Shown one piece after another: positions 39,316 to 51,782 of a stretch of 64,000 nucleotides of DNA (its first letter is position 1; each line of letters begins with the position of its first letter). The notes under the pieces were generated by a model. That model searched no databases. It was not told the origin of the DNA and saw only the letters and a list, made by a program, of their open reading frames with translations. The DNA is from Anisakis pegreffii (Eukaryota > Nematoda > Chromadorea > Rhabditida > Anisakidae), in NCBI GenBank assembly GCA_035041965.1, contig JAPYMA010000568.1, forward strand, positions 248,001 to 312,000, written 5' to 3'. The position numbers and the translations under genes are program-made.

Positions 39316-39719
39316 CTGAAACCAACAAACCTAGTCAACAATTTTGCTATTTGGACAATAAAGTCTCCGAAATGAATGAACGGTATTTGTGATGGTGAGG
39401 TTATCAGTGATATCAGTGATGTCAAACGCTGATTCGAGAGAACGCACATGCCTGCGTATTCTCTGCAATATCACTAATGAACCATACAAATGATCCGAGA
39501 AACTGATGATTATTAATGATTTACTGCACAGAACACATGCCTGTGGAAGTTTTTGCGATTTTTACGTTTTTATAAATGAATTGCGTTTCAGAAGAAATCA
39601 AACGTGAAATTTAAAAAATTAAGAAGAATTGGGAGAATGAATTTTTTTTGGTTTTCAAAAGTTCAGAAACATGATTAATGAGTTGAGAAAAATTGAATAG
39701 TATCTGTGATTCTCAATTT

Positions 39720-39946
39720 CACACTTTGCATTTCAACTTAGCCCAGAACTCGCCATTTATTGTAGTTAGCAGCTCAGCGGTGAATCTGCCTCCTTGTGCG
39801 ATTCTAACTAGGAGCTGAGTTCGTTCGAAGTCGTCTTCGTGCTTCCAGCAAACACCGCAATTACCCTCGCTCGCTCGTTCGCACTCGTTCTTTCCGTTCC
39901 TCCTCAACTCTCGAACGCTTCCCCCACTGAAATGCAACTTTATCAA
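39720..39946 (-). other. GC- and purine-rich block upstream of RyR, possible 5' UTR exon or promoter
   Basis: A stretch about 550 bp upstream of the RyR start codon stands out from AT-rich surroundings. On the minus strand it has the purine-rich run GAACGAGTGCGAACGAGCGA and an open frame of 75 codons without family resemblance. It follows a TTTCAG and could be a non-coding leader exon or core promoter. Nothing in it looks like protein sequence that I know. Confidence 0.25.
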
Positions 39947-39999
39947 CGATGAAAGACGATCTCAGTTGAACTACCTTACGGATTACAAACGGATCACAC

Positions 40000-42900
40000 T
40001 GCAAATCTGTCGCAAACAAACGCAATCAACTCCACAAAATCCCCAATACAACAGTCAGGTTCATGGAAGAAATTCTCAGTGCACTGCTTGTGATCCTAAC
40101 AATTCACGAATTCACAAGTAAAACCTCGACAATGTGCTCGATGAGAATGCATAAATTCACTTGTGGAGTACGAGTATGATGAACATTGATTGATAACTGA
40201 ATGCAATGCAACAAAATCAACTCGATTGATTGCTTCCAAAAAGTTCGCAAAATTCTTCGTGCCACATTACAAAACAAACTAAGCAATTGAAAATGATTGA
40301 TTGATGGTTAAGCTCTAGACTCACAGCGTTGAGCTAACAAAATCCAAAAGTTCACATTCACTTTTATGACCGATCGATTTCTGTCCAATAATATACTCTG
40401 CGTTCAATGAGCTATTATACTAATGAAAATTAACGGGGAAATGAGAATTCACAAGGTATGGAAGATTACAATCTGTAACAGGAGTGAATGTGTTATGCTT
40501 TATGATCAATGAATGCGAATATACTTAAACATTTCATAGAGAAGCAATGAATAAGATTATATGTTAGGAAGAAATATTTTGGATTAGCCGAAACGTCTTC
40601 CATTCATATCAATCACATTTGAGATGAATGTACGAATAAAAAAGTCATAAAAATATCTTCGTTCTTGCTTTGACGTGATAATCGATGAAGAAAGCAGTCC
40701 AAGTAGCTCACGAAAGGCTCACAACAGCTGTCTGCAAATCCATCTAGCAATCGCACAGGCTCACTCAAATTGATCCTCTCACTCCCCGATTAATTGATGT
40801 GAAAACGAAGGATACGCATAAACTTGATTCAATTCACTTCATATATTAAACAACAAATGTGTTTCATGTTCTCCAACACAAAAAATTGTAAACATATCCT
40901 ATGTATCTTATATTGATGGATAGATGTACTTAAGTGATGCTTAAATATGCGATGATTCCCGGAATGTAATTAGACTATATTACGAAAGAATTCTTCTTTG
41001 ACAAATTATTTGACTATAGCATTCTCGACACTCTCGAAAAATCAAAGCGCATTAAACAAATGTCGGTTTGGATATCGCTTGCAAATGAATAGTTTATCGC
41101 CGAAAAGCGCTTTCCCTCTCTATGTGATGCTAATCTCCATGTAGTTGATAACTGCTGATAATATCGACGTATATCCTTTTATTTTACGTTTACTTCTCTA
41201 CTCGCCAATGCAGATAGTTGAATTGACCGTTCAACAAATATCGTAGAACGTGCCCGATAAATTTTCCATCCCTTTTACATTCAGAAGTACACCATTGAAG
41301 GTGGCAACAGGATGCATTTAGTACTTATTTGTTATTCTTGTCTCATTTTACAAATGACTCTTTGTCAATATCGCAATAAAAGCAACCAAAGAGCACAACA
41401 AAAATTGAGTAAATATTCACTCTCTTGAGATTAAGAGCTGCCTCAAATGTTTTCTTTAAGTCGTAAGTGGGTGCCCACTCAAACAAGTGCCAAACACTGA
41501 TTGATTCGTGCACTTTAGAATGCTTTTTGCATTGCTTTGTGAACTGCTGATATGATAACAAGCTTACAGAGAGCTCTATCATTACTTTTTTCACTGATTT
41601 CTTCTGTTGGTTTCCTCCACGGCATTTGTTTCATCTCAAACATCGCAACGTTTCAACCAAATCACTTCTAGTTTCATTCATTTAGTCAATGCTTAAGATC
41701 AAGCCGATGCGGTTAAGACTCAGGCAGAGGATAGTGAGCATTTTCTAAAAGGCTTACATTTGCATTCACTTACTTAGCGCCTAACAAATGGACAACAACA
41801 AACGCTCAAATGAAACAATCAACGATTTGTTTAGCCGGGTGTATGCCATGTACGGCTGCGCATATCAAGCGATTTCTCGCGATTATCAAGCAATTATTTT
41901 CAATTGAAGCGATTTCTCTCGAGTTGACGAAAAATAATTTTGTTGAGCTACTACACACAGTAAGAATGAATGTAATAAATAGTGAATAGTTTCATGGATC
42001 ATACTGTTTTTGATGAGTATGACGCAATTTATGTGCACAGTTATAGCAACTAAGGAATGTTCACTCAGTCTGTCGTGTTTTAACCAATTTTGTGCAATAA
42101 TCTCATAAACAGTTCAAGACGGAGAAAACAGGAAGAGAAACTATTCGCTAACACCACAACAAACGGAGACTAATCAACTAATCAAATTTTCAACGAAGCC
42201 ACCAAACAAAAACAAAAAGCAATTTGAAACGCAATACATATGAATGCACCAGAACAAAAGAAGCGTTTATACTTATGCTTTGGCGATAATGAAATTCAAT
42301 GAAACTTCGTGACTTCATAAGTATAACTCCTCAAAAAAAACTAAATGACATTCACCATAGTGATGAAAATGAATCGATAAAGTGAGTGAAATTGGTTTTT
42401 AGAGATGAACCTGAAACACTGAAAGTCTTAACTTGAGCGGAAACATTAACGAGGAATGGTCACGAACTTACCCCAGCCTTTCGGGATAAGACAGACATCA
42501 TATTGTAGAGCTCGTTAAGCTGATCATGTATATGCAAATATTTTTTGCTAAACACAAGGGAGACGCGAGATACGGAGGGGAAAAGGTTTTCATTGTATTG
42601 AAGTAACGTTCGGAATTTCCACTTGAATTGTAAGCGCAGAACTGAGCCCAATGTAAGCAAACTAAACCTGAATATTAATTTCAAGCTTAATTCTGCCCTC
42701 GTAACAGCGACCTAATCTAATCTTGACAATAACTACACACCAAATCCCAAGAGTTTGTATCCTTAAAGTAACGGCGCATATAACCACTGATCGTTAAACA
42801 GTGTACTTCAAAAGTTGACTTCGTTCAGAAATGAAAAATTGAATGTTCAGTGCCGTTTTATTTAAAACATTTGAAAGATAGAAAAGTTATCATAATTCTC

Positions 42901-45900
42901 TGATAATAACAGAATCAGATTCTAGAAGATAGCTAGACGCTTCTACACAATGGAATATCGACAGCAGTAATATTTGTGCATAGAGGAAGAGATTGCTGAA
43001 ATTAGATGAAATTCGTACATATATTAACACTCCTCATATATATGACTGTTGAAGAATAAAGATTATGTCTATCCGCTAGCAATCCTCAGTGCCTTAGCTG
43101 TACGCTCTACCCTCACTAACTACTCGAAAATGTTAGAAACACTAAACAGCTGCCCACAATTCCGGCTGCTACACATTGCTCGCTAGTCGGCTATTTCATT
43201 AGTGCTCAGTGAGTTAGCTGAAGCTGTGAATTGGATGATTGAATTGAAGAGTTGTTGAGCAAGAAGAAATTTGCTTAGGCTGACAGTTAAACAGTTAAAT
43301 TTGTGTAAGTTAGGATTACTCACACAAATGAATGAAGTGAATCAGTATTAATTGCTTGATAGGACATGCTATCAGTATGATATGATATAGGCTGTTGTAT
43401 GCATATAGGAAAGTATAAGGCATACTCATATGGATGGGATGTAAATGAGATTGATGGATAAGATACTAGGATACGAACAGGCGAATACAACAACGATAGT
43501 TCGTTTTCGAATGAATGCATGGATGAATAGAGGCACGGACGGCTTGTAGAGGACGAAGAAACGAATATTGAGATGAAGAAAATGAACACTGAAAATAAAA
43601 TATTTCCTGTGGTTTGCTCACTTCATTCTTCTTGATCACTCTTTTATTGTTGTGATGAAAATATAATGCTCGCAATATAAATTTTATTACAGACACATTA
43701 TTAAAATATTTTTCTTGCTAGAGCTGCTGATCGCTAACGAACCCAGAAACTAGAAAGACGAACAATTTGGATCTATTGAAAGAGTGAAGTCCACAAAGAC
43801 CAGGGCATTCATTTTGCTTTAGTGCATTTCTTAATTTCATTTCTTTCTTTCTTTCCATTTGCTCTGTCACCACCAACGCATCCCTAACTCCGTTTCTCAT
43901 TCACTTGCGTGTATCTCAGTTTGCCCGTGGGATATCATATATCACACCTGCCAGCCTCAAGGACAGAATATTATTATTTAGTGCATCTGCTTCAGCCAGG
44001 TCATCATTCTACCACGTAAACGAATTTCTTCACTTCTCTTTCGCTGTTCATCGCGTTCTCTTTTGTTTCAGGCTCTTGGCTTCTTAATTACATACATTCC
44101 TCATTATTATCCTACCAACATGGTACTCTTTCGCCATTAATGCTGAAAGCATTCGCAATGGCATTCAGACGTCATTAGCTGATCAAAAATGAAAGTGCCG
44201 CATCCAATACATACAAATAGCACATAACTAATTGCGTATTCATCGCAGACAATTTTTTTTTCGAGGGTTTCCACTTGCATGTTACTCGTGCTTGTTCAAT
44301 CATGCGATTGACTTCTGAATGCTAAGGCAAACAGCCAGCTAGCTAATCACTTTCTTTTGAATCACTTAAACTTTGATCCAACATAGTTTATCAGTGAATC
44401 ATCTGTTCATTCATCATTGCAATAAGTTTTCTTTTTGTGAGTATAGAACACACCACATGGATGTATGCGCCTCTGTGGCCAAGCCAGTTCGTTCCAAGAA
44501 AACGAGAACACATGCGCGTTTCTGTGGATTTGCCGCAATTTCGATTTCGTTTCGGAATGATTTATTATAGTATCTAACGACAGCACCACTCAATCCACCT
44601 CTTCATGTCGCCAACACGAAAGAAACGTCTGGCCATCGTTTGAGATCATATTGTTAAGCTTTGTTTTATTTCAAAATTTTCCTTAGAAAAAAAGCGAGTG
44701 TCTTTTTTGATCTGTTTCGGATGCATGGTAAATGGTTTGCTTTTTGGTTGTTTCAGTCAAATATGCAATGATAGCGGTGAAAGTGAAGAAGACGAATTTT
44801 TGAAAACAATCTTATCATGACAGAAATAATATGGTAAATGAACGCAAATCTGTAACTCGATAATAATAATGATCTAATAGTAATTGTAGTATTAACGTAG
44901 TATTAACGAAAACATAACATAGGAATCATAACGATAATAGAATAGTGTGGATAGAATTATGAGATGAACTATGAGAATCTATCCCAGGAGATGCGCTGCA
45001 CTATATGAAGTCGATTTTGTGAATGCTTCAAACCAGATCTCACTAGACACAGCTAACTGCGATTTCAGCAGTTGGCTGAATATTTTGAACGCTTGCGATT
45101 TATTCGTTCAGCTCGATCAAAATGCGGTTTGCACGTCACAGCTCAAATAATGGACCTCTCTTTTCGTTATTGAATCAATGAACAGGATGAAACCTCTTCT
45201 GAGGTTTCTTCATGAACATGATTGGATAAACAGATGGTATGAATGTATAAAGAGGTGGATAAGCGCAGACAGAGCATTGATGTTCGCCGACAGGATGACC
45301 AACTAAGAGGCGTATCAGTTTAGCCGAGAGGAATTGTTGCAAAAATGAAAATAAAAGCAATGAATCTGAACGATAAAGTCAAGAGCAATACGAGCAGCAT
45401 TAATGACGCTATCACTGGTAAGAGTGATATTTTCAGTGAAAAGATAGGATTTTCGAAATGAACGCAGTATATCAGAGAAAATAAAATGAATACTTTTTAA
45501 ACTATAAGCCTGGTAACTGATGGTACTTAACACTTAGGCGTATGCTAATGCTTTCATGTATTGATTTGCTTTGCTTGGCTTTGCTTTTTGCAGACAACAT
45601 TTCACTGACTATGAGTGAGGAGCTGGACAGCGATCCACTTACGACACGTGAACATAGTCACTCACCATCATTCGACGACTGTTCATTCTGCTTAATTTCA
45701 TGTTTCTTTCCTTGTTCCATGCTCCATGAATGCACCACAACGCCACGCCGTTAGCAATAATGAGCCAATCAAAAATAACTCTATCGTTTATTATCAGTCC
45801 TTATGGCCTCGATCGACGACTCTACTTCGTGCTCTGCGCATCACTTAATGCCACTCCTAATGCTTATTCACTAACAATAAGAGACGACACGAATGCATAC

Positions 45901-47322
45901 TTCATACAACCGCTGCAGAACGGTAGAATATCTCGGAAAATTTTATCTCTCCGCGAACATTGCGCGTCAAAATAAGCGCATTATTGCATTATATGAATGA
46001 TTGTTTTGCAAAATTTTTGTTGCCTAAGAATAAATAGTGATGATTTTCAGTGTAAGTAAACCATACGTTACCATAGCAAATGATCACCACATTCCATTTT
46101 AATAGCATTCAATTGTTTGAACTTAGAAGAGAGTGTATTCTTCATTATTTTATTTCAGCATAGAATCATCATTCGAGTTTGTATAAGTAAGCATATGAGC
46201 AACCATTGCACGCGGAAACACTTCTAAGCCAGATGTGTTCAGTAAGATCAACGACGAGCATCGCACAACAACACAAGCAATCAGCTTGATTGCATAAAAT
46301 TCAGTCGAAAAATGTCTTCTTTTTTCTGATTGTGAGAATATCAACAGACAGCTTTCTGAGATTATCAAGAGAGTCACTGATTTTTTTTGACTGCCTAGCA
46401 ACGAACATCAATTGAATGATTTTGCACGGTTATTGAACAGCTCTTAAGACTCCGGTCATTTAGTTTCACAATTAGGTTTGGAGAGACAAAAAAGTCGTCG
46501 GTTTTTTTTTGGGTTCGTATACGAGAACATTGTGTATCTGTTTAGTTAATCACTGTGCTTATGATCATCGTTAGCAGGTTCATTACGCGCATGTCATCGT
46601 TTGCACATGTTAATGTTACTGAAATTCACATCATCGCCTTTGCATGATAACTGACACGGTAGCATGACTTGCATATGATGGACAAAGTGCCTGAAACATT
46701 GACTGATTTGAATCACCCGAACTAACAGTAACAAATTTGTTTCAATTCCTTAGTCAGAATGTTGTTTTGCTGAGAAGTGACTTTGCAACTATGTAGCCGT
46801 ACAATTGCAGGTATTTCAAAACCAGATGTTCAAGAAATCGGTAAAATGAAAAGGATGATATTCATGCTGCAGATTTTGTTAAAAAGTGACGAGTTGGAAC
46901 CGTGAAATACAGCAACGGCAAAATGTTTGCTTTTTGATTGGTGAATGCCGGATATTATCATTTCGATTATTTAGCGCCAATTGCGATATTCCAAAATGCG
47001 ACAATGCAAACAACATGATGTTTTGATAGATACTGCAAAACAGTTATGAGCTGAAACTGTGGAAAACACCAGTAACGATACATTTCGTGTTTCGTTATTC
47101 AATATATTTACTCAATGATGAGGAACACTCGAATCGCAACCGAATTAACGCATTCCTAGCGGAACAGTCATAAGTTATATGAGGTTAAAAATAGATTTTC
47201 ATGCGAAATGTCTAGAATGGTGCTGAGCTGGAATCGCCAAGAATGCTAGCAACAAAATATTTCTCCATTCTGGAATCAACATGTTTTCTCGTTGATAAGA
47301 GATGACTGAATTGCCAGCCGGA
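40000..47322. other. Gene-poor region upstream of RyR
   Basis: About 7 kb of AT-rich sequence with no protein family I recognise on either strand. One exon-shaped open segment (42472-42667, minus) is listed separately. No RNA gene or CRISPR-like array was seen. It may hold RyR regulatory sequence or distant leader exons, which cannot be told from sequence alone. Confidence 0.6.
42472..42667 (-). CDS. Exon-like open segment, unknown gene
   Basis: On the minus strand, ATTCAG precedes a 196-nt segment open in one frame, ending GGCTGGG directly before GTAAGTTC. It has one leading base then 65 codons, so it would be phase 1 or 2 in and phase 0 out. The peptide includes LRLQFKWKFRTLLQYNENLF and HDQLNELYNMMSVLSRKAG, which reads like real helical protein. 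No partner exon was found and no family recognised; a chance open frame is possible. Confidence 0.22.
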
Positions 47323-47611
47323 TTATCTACGTCCAGACGGAATGTTCAACAATTCAGAGAGCTCAGTTGAAGAATGATCAGCGTAACGTCTGAAATGATA
47401 ACGATAACGGGTCTTCGTCGGCGAAATGTTTTCGTATTCAATATTAAAGTTTTCAAAATTTGTCTGAGCGATTGGTGATAACCAAATCATTAATCCTTTC
47501 ATCAAAAACAACGCGAAATATGATCAAAACAAACTTCGGCTATAAATTAACATCAATTGGCAGTTCATTATCCATTGTGTCGTCTGAGTCATTAAACATT
47601 CGAATCTTCAT
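47323..47611 (-). CDS. Candidate neuropeptide precursor 3' exons ending in an amidation site
   Basis: Two minus-strand exons: 47552-47611 (ATG at 47611, or spliced in at 47605) and 47323-47463, joined in phase 0 through donor GTTAAT and acceptor CGCTCAG. The protein has an acidic spacer (FNDSDDTMDNELPID), then KTRYRYHFRR, then YADHSSTELSELLNIPSGRR and a stop. The dibasic RR before, and Gly-Arg-Arg at the very end, are the classical marks of a processed C-terminally amidated peptide. The core SSTELSELLNIPS faintly resembles pigment-dispersing-factor peptides (NSELINSLL...), but this is weak. There is no signal peptide on these exons, so an upstream exon would be needed. Confidence 0.33.
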
Positions 47612-47619
47612 TCGTCAAC

Positions 47620-48137
47620 ATGTCAATGAAAATCGTTCTGCTTTGTGCCATCTTCGTGCTGATCTCGGAAACAGGTTAACTTCTATCACAATAATTGCCC
47701 ACTCCGCAATTTTTGCTAATGAAAGATTTTTATAAACCCTTTCCAAACACCATTATGCAAAGTGATTCTGGGTAGCTCAAACTATGATGCAGTAGGAATT
47801 TCAATTGGATTCAGTTTCGATATTATCGTTGAGAACAGTTGCTTGCACTGCAGCTCACTCGAGGTCTGGTACTGATGATGTCTGGATGCTAATCGTAAGA
47901 AATCAGCAGCAACTTGATGATCACTAATACTTTAGTTGAGCTTCCGTTTCAGCTGTTTCAGCTTCATTCGATTTAACGGAAAGAACGCGCGCCATGCTGA
48001 GACCGCCTAGAAGTGGTGGTAACTATGGAAATTCATGGGAAAAAGCGAGATATGTTTCACGCAGAAGACAAAATAACTGGAATGTAAGAAATTACAGTTC
48101 TTTGATCAATACTACCATTTTTGGATACTTTGAGTGA
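47620..48137 (+). CDS. Candidate small secreted peptide gene (79 aa)
   Basis: Two exons: 47620-47674 and 47953-48137, intron 278 bp with donor GTTAAC and acceptor CCGTTTCAG. The 79-aa product starts MSMKIVLLCAIFVLISETA, a typical signal peptide with a plausible cleavage after VSA. It continues SFDLTERTRAMLRPPRSGGN, then SWEKARY, a tribasic RRR (a potential proprotein convertase site), and ends at TGA. A second CAG acceptor nine bases downstream also keeps frame. The codon AAT at 48081-48083 is followed by GTAAGA, so a further exon is possible. This layout fits a neuropeptide-like or other short secreted peptide. I recognise no known family. Confidence 0.42.
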
Positions 48138-48761
48138 GGTGGAATTAAGGATAAATGAAACGATCTTGTTTCATTTAATAATCTGATAAGAGCGATACAT
48201 TCGATGCTGCATAAGTTACTGTTAAATGGTTTTCGGAAGAAGAATCAATCGGTGTTATTGTCCGTGAACTGTTGAATGCTGTTTCGTTGAAACTGGAAGC
48301 ATTCTAGTCCGTGCACACATGATGACTTTAGCTTACTTCTGGTTATCCCGAGGCAATTCGAATCCTTGTCAACTGATCCATCGGATTTATCACGTAGCGC
48401 ATTCACTTCAATTTCGTCCACATAGTCATTAATCCTGATTCATTACTACGATCGGGATACAGAAATGCATCGGGCACGAATTTCGAATATGCAACAGAGC
48501 CAATCGCCGACGTGTTTTCATTTGAAATCAAATAGCTGGATTAATGACGGATGAAGAAAAAAAACTGTGTTTTATGAATAAAATTTTACGTGACACTCTT
48601 GCTTACTGAAGCAAATTTGGGCCTATTCCAGTCAGCTTCCGGAGTGGCTCAATACTGATGGTGCTCATTTTCGTTATTTTTATGCTCTTAAAATACTTCA
48701 AACTAATTGATATCATCCGTTTTAAGAAGGGCTGGACTGCAAGAGCTACAGCGATGAACAT
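47782..48761 (-). CDS. Candidate minus-strand ORF upstream of the amidated-peptide exons
   Basis: Exons 48607-48761, 48337-48434 and 47782-47888 join in phase to a complete 119-codon ORF. It starts MFIAVALAVQPFLKR (short hydrophobic start), includes ISIEPLRKLTGIGPNLLQ, the acidic INDYVDEIEVNALRDKSDGS, and ends at a stop. Two donors are good GTAAGC. It overlaps, on the opposite strand, the intron and second exon span of the plus-strand candidate at 47620-48137. It may instead connect to the exons at 47323-47611 through an unidentified exon. Speculative. Confidence 0.22.
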
Positions 48762-50557
48762 GAATGGAAGATTCAGAACGCATGCCTTGAATGAAAGATT
48801 CAATGTGTTGCAGAAACCAGAAATTTTTACTTTTGATCTTTATTGATAGGATTGCCAGAAAGGAAATTCGTGACGGAATTCATTATGTTTAGCTTATTTT
48901 GGAAAATTCGCCAGACCACTCAGCCTCATTTGTTTTCTTCATTGACGAGCCTATAGCCAACATCAACTGTTGTGATGCAATGGCAGTCTATGTTGAAAAT
49001 GCACATTGTTGTCAACCTGTATTATCGCTCATATTGTCTTCAACTCATTCTGCAATCAACATTCACATTACTCACAAACTCAAAATTGCTCAATACATTG
49101 GGCATTTTTCTCAATGATGCATCTTTTTTGTTCTCTTTTTGCCTGCTTCGTAACAATTTTTCGATTGCAATGTTTTTCTTTTCAATCCCAATAATCTTTA
49201 ATCGGAATAAACGCGTTGCAATTATGACTCGAACATCAACACCTTAACACATAAACATAAGATTATTTTATTGATAATCATATCAAAAGCACTGGGTAAA
49301 TCAAATCTTCGGACAAAAATTGTTACAGATTTGGAAAGGAACCGACGGTTTGGAAAGGAAAAACTGACGACTGGAATAGAGGTACTCAGCTTGAGAAAAT
49401 ACCGATCAGTATTGTGATACTTAGAGCGTCTTGCGAATAAGTTAAAGATTCAGCTGTATCACTTAACAGTTAGTAGCGATTGCTCGTTCAAAAAAAAAAT
49501 TAAAGCAGCTCGATTTTCGGAGCATTCAGTGGGAATAGCAAGATAGAAATGAAACATAACTTTTTTAAGGGCATCATTACAGCGGCGTTTTAAGCGTAGC
49601 TCAGTGAAAGTTAACTTGATGAACAGCGAATGAGAAACGTTCGCGTATGTTTTAGAGATCACATTAAAACGCAATTTTGAAGAGAGATTGCTGCCAAGAA
49701 TCTCGAAAGTTTCAGTGGTGTCACCACTGCATTATATTATAATCACATTTAAGTAAATTGAAGCTTTAAGTGAATTGTATCTATTTCAAATTTTCTTTTT
49801 GTGAGTGTTCGCAAGGTATCAGTAGGACGATGAATAAACAACATATCTGAGGGGACATACGACCAAATCTGACAAAACCAACGGAACAGAGGAGAAGAAG
49901 GTGCATTGTTGGGATGAATGGCACTCTAATAGCTGGATGGTTGGTGACTCTTCCTCGAAAATGTTCCTGGTTTTGCTTTGTTTGTTTTAGCAACTCATTT
50001 TTATGCTAGTCCATGGTGGGAGGCATTTTGGATTTAGCGCTGATCGGTAAGTGATCATATATTTTTTATGCCATACGATAAGAGCGCTTAGTGAAAGCTG
50101 CTGTGCAAAATCCTGTTATGCGAAGCAGCTTGCTTGATTCGCACGTGTTGATCAATTAAATCCACTCAGTTGAGTGGCTATTTAAAACACATTCCATGCA
50201 GTAGGCATCATATTAATGTGCTATAAAAAGGAGATTGCGGAAATGCACCACATGTGGGAATAATAATTGGCGCGGAGTGAATACGACGATGATCGAAATG
50301 CCTATTTGAATGATTCGATACGGAAGAAGTGTGCATGTTTAGAAATGTGCGAGTGCATTCGACCTTCAAGTGGACATACTGCAGCATCAATCATAGAACT
50401 GTTGCCGCTACTTCGCAAAGTCATTTGACAGTGTTCAAGTTGACCCAGTCAGCCGCAGTGAGATTGAAAGCATTTCACACTCATTCTGTTCCATACTTGC
50501 ATCGATCATATTCTAGTGATGCCTCGAATTCATCATCTGGTCTATCTATGGCATATC
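48762..50557. other. No recognised feature
   Basis: AT-rich sequence without a protein family, RNA gene or clear repeat on either strand. Open frames here lack splice signals or resemblance to known proteins. Confidence 0.55.
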
Positions 50558-51782
50558 TGCAAATAGTGTTCGTCGAGGAGCAGTTTTTCGGACCGGGGTC
50601 CCCCCGGGGAGAAAACTGGACGAGGTGGGAAGGGGAGCCTGCAAAAAAGCGGGAGCAAATTGTGCGGGAGCACCCCGTCGGGGAATGACCGCTTCCCATG
50701 TTTCTCGACGGAGAGGACGAAGAGCATTTCACCTCAAGTTTTTAATAGAATTATATTTTTTTACAGATTTTTCCTTTTTTTAAAAGTAGTTTTTTGAAAA
50801 TTCCTTTACAGCCTCTTAAATAGAATTTTCCCTACCGATGTTCACCTTTGGAAGTGAAATGAAATCGTTCATCAATGATAATGCGCTCACGATTAAAGTC
50901 TTAAATAACATGTTGCTACCATTCATAAACCTCACGATGTTACTTGTTCTAACTCGCATTTATTGGAAAAAAACCATACGCGAATCAATATCAATAGAAT
51001 AAAAACAATAACGTTGGTTTTATTTTCTTTACACCTCTATCTTATTAGTTTTAACCTATCTTATTATCTCAAAAATCGTATCACTTTTACAGTAACTCAC
51101 GCCCCCAATAATCCAACATTAATTGTCCAAAACATCATCAGTGTGGAACGAAGTGGGAATTTTTGATCTGATTTAGTAATTGTAATGATTTCTTGGATAA
51201 TGAATTTGAACTTTTGATTTCGAAATAACTCGAAATCAGTTGGTCAATAACTCGGTTGATATTAGTGCAAAATGATGAATTTTCAAATAAATGACAGGTT
51301 AGAAACATAAGAAACCATTGCTCATAACAAGTTTTTCGATCTCCATATTATATTGCTTAAAAATATGTCATTTGCCATCGTTCATTTCTCCCTCAGCAAT
51401 ATTCGATTCTTTTCTAAATGACAGTTGAACCAAAATTTCCATATTAGGCATTCTGAATTGAACTACTTCAAGAATTTAAACAACAGATCGCTCCAATCAA
51501 ACAGAATTTGAACCAAACACCTTATGCACACATTTCGAAACAAACAACAAGGCAATATTGGAAGTGTTGCAGCGGTATTTCGCTATTTTCAGCTGATTGT
51601 TCGCGATATTCACGAATGTTCGCGCTCCCCGTCCTCCCCGTCGGGGAGCGAATGTGGACGAGGAAGGTCCCCAACAAAAAGTCAGGGAGCGAATTAGGTA
51701 GGGGGAGGAAAAGGATCGCTCCTCGCGTTCCCAGTCGGAGATCGCGACGGGCACTCCGTTCCCCGACGAACACTACCTGCAA
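50558..51782. mobile_element. 1.2-kb element with GC-rich terminal inverted repeats
   Basis: Left end TGCAAATAGTGTTCGTCG (50558) and, inverted, right end TGCAGGTAGTGTTCGTCG (51782 reading left) match. The similarity continues through about 170 bp on each side: both arms carry CCCCGTCGGGGA-type motifs and a (C)GACGG-GAGGACG block at their inner ends. Both arms are strikingly GC-rich, while the roughly 890-bp core is AT-rich and has no transposase-like ORF. This is the structure of a non-autonomous DNA transposon or fold-back element. No target-site duplication was identified. ORFs in the arms are by-products of their composition. Confidence 0.6.

Noticed and set aside
39018..39392. 124-aa plus-strand open frame
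   Set aside because: It overlaps RyR exon 1 and its leader on the opposite strand and resembles no known protein.
45595..45754. Plus-strand MSEELDSDPLTTREHSHSPS after a TTTTGCAG acceptor
   Set aside because: Exon-like start, but no donor, no partner exon and a poor continuation; not enough to call.
50481..50732. Open frames in both directions in a GC-rich patch
   Set aside because: The patch is a transposon arm; high GC lowers stop-codon frequency, so open frames there mean little.
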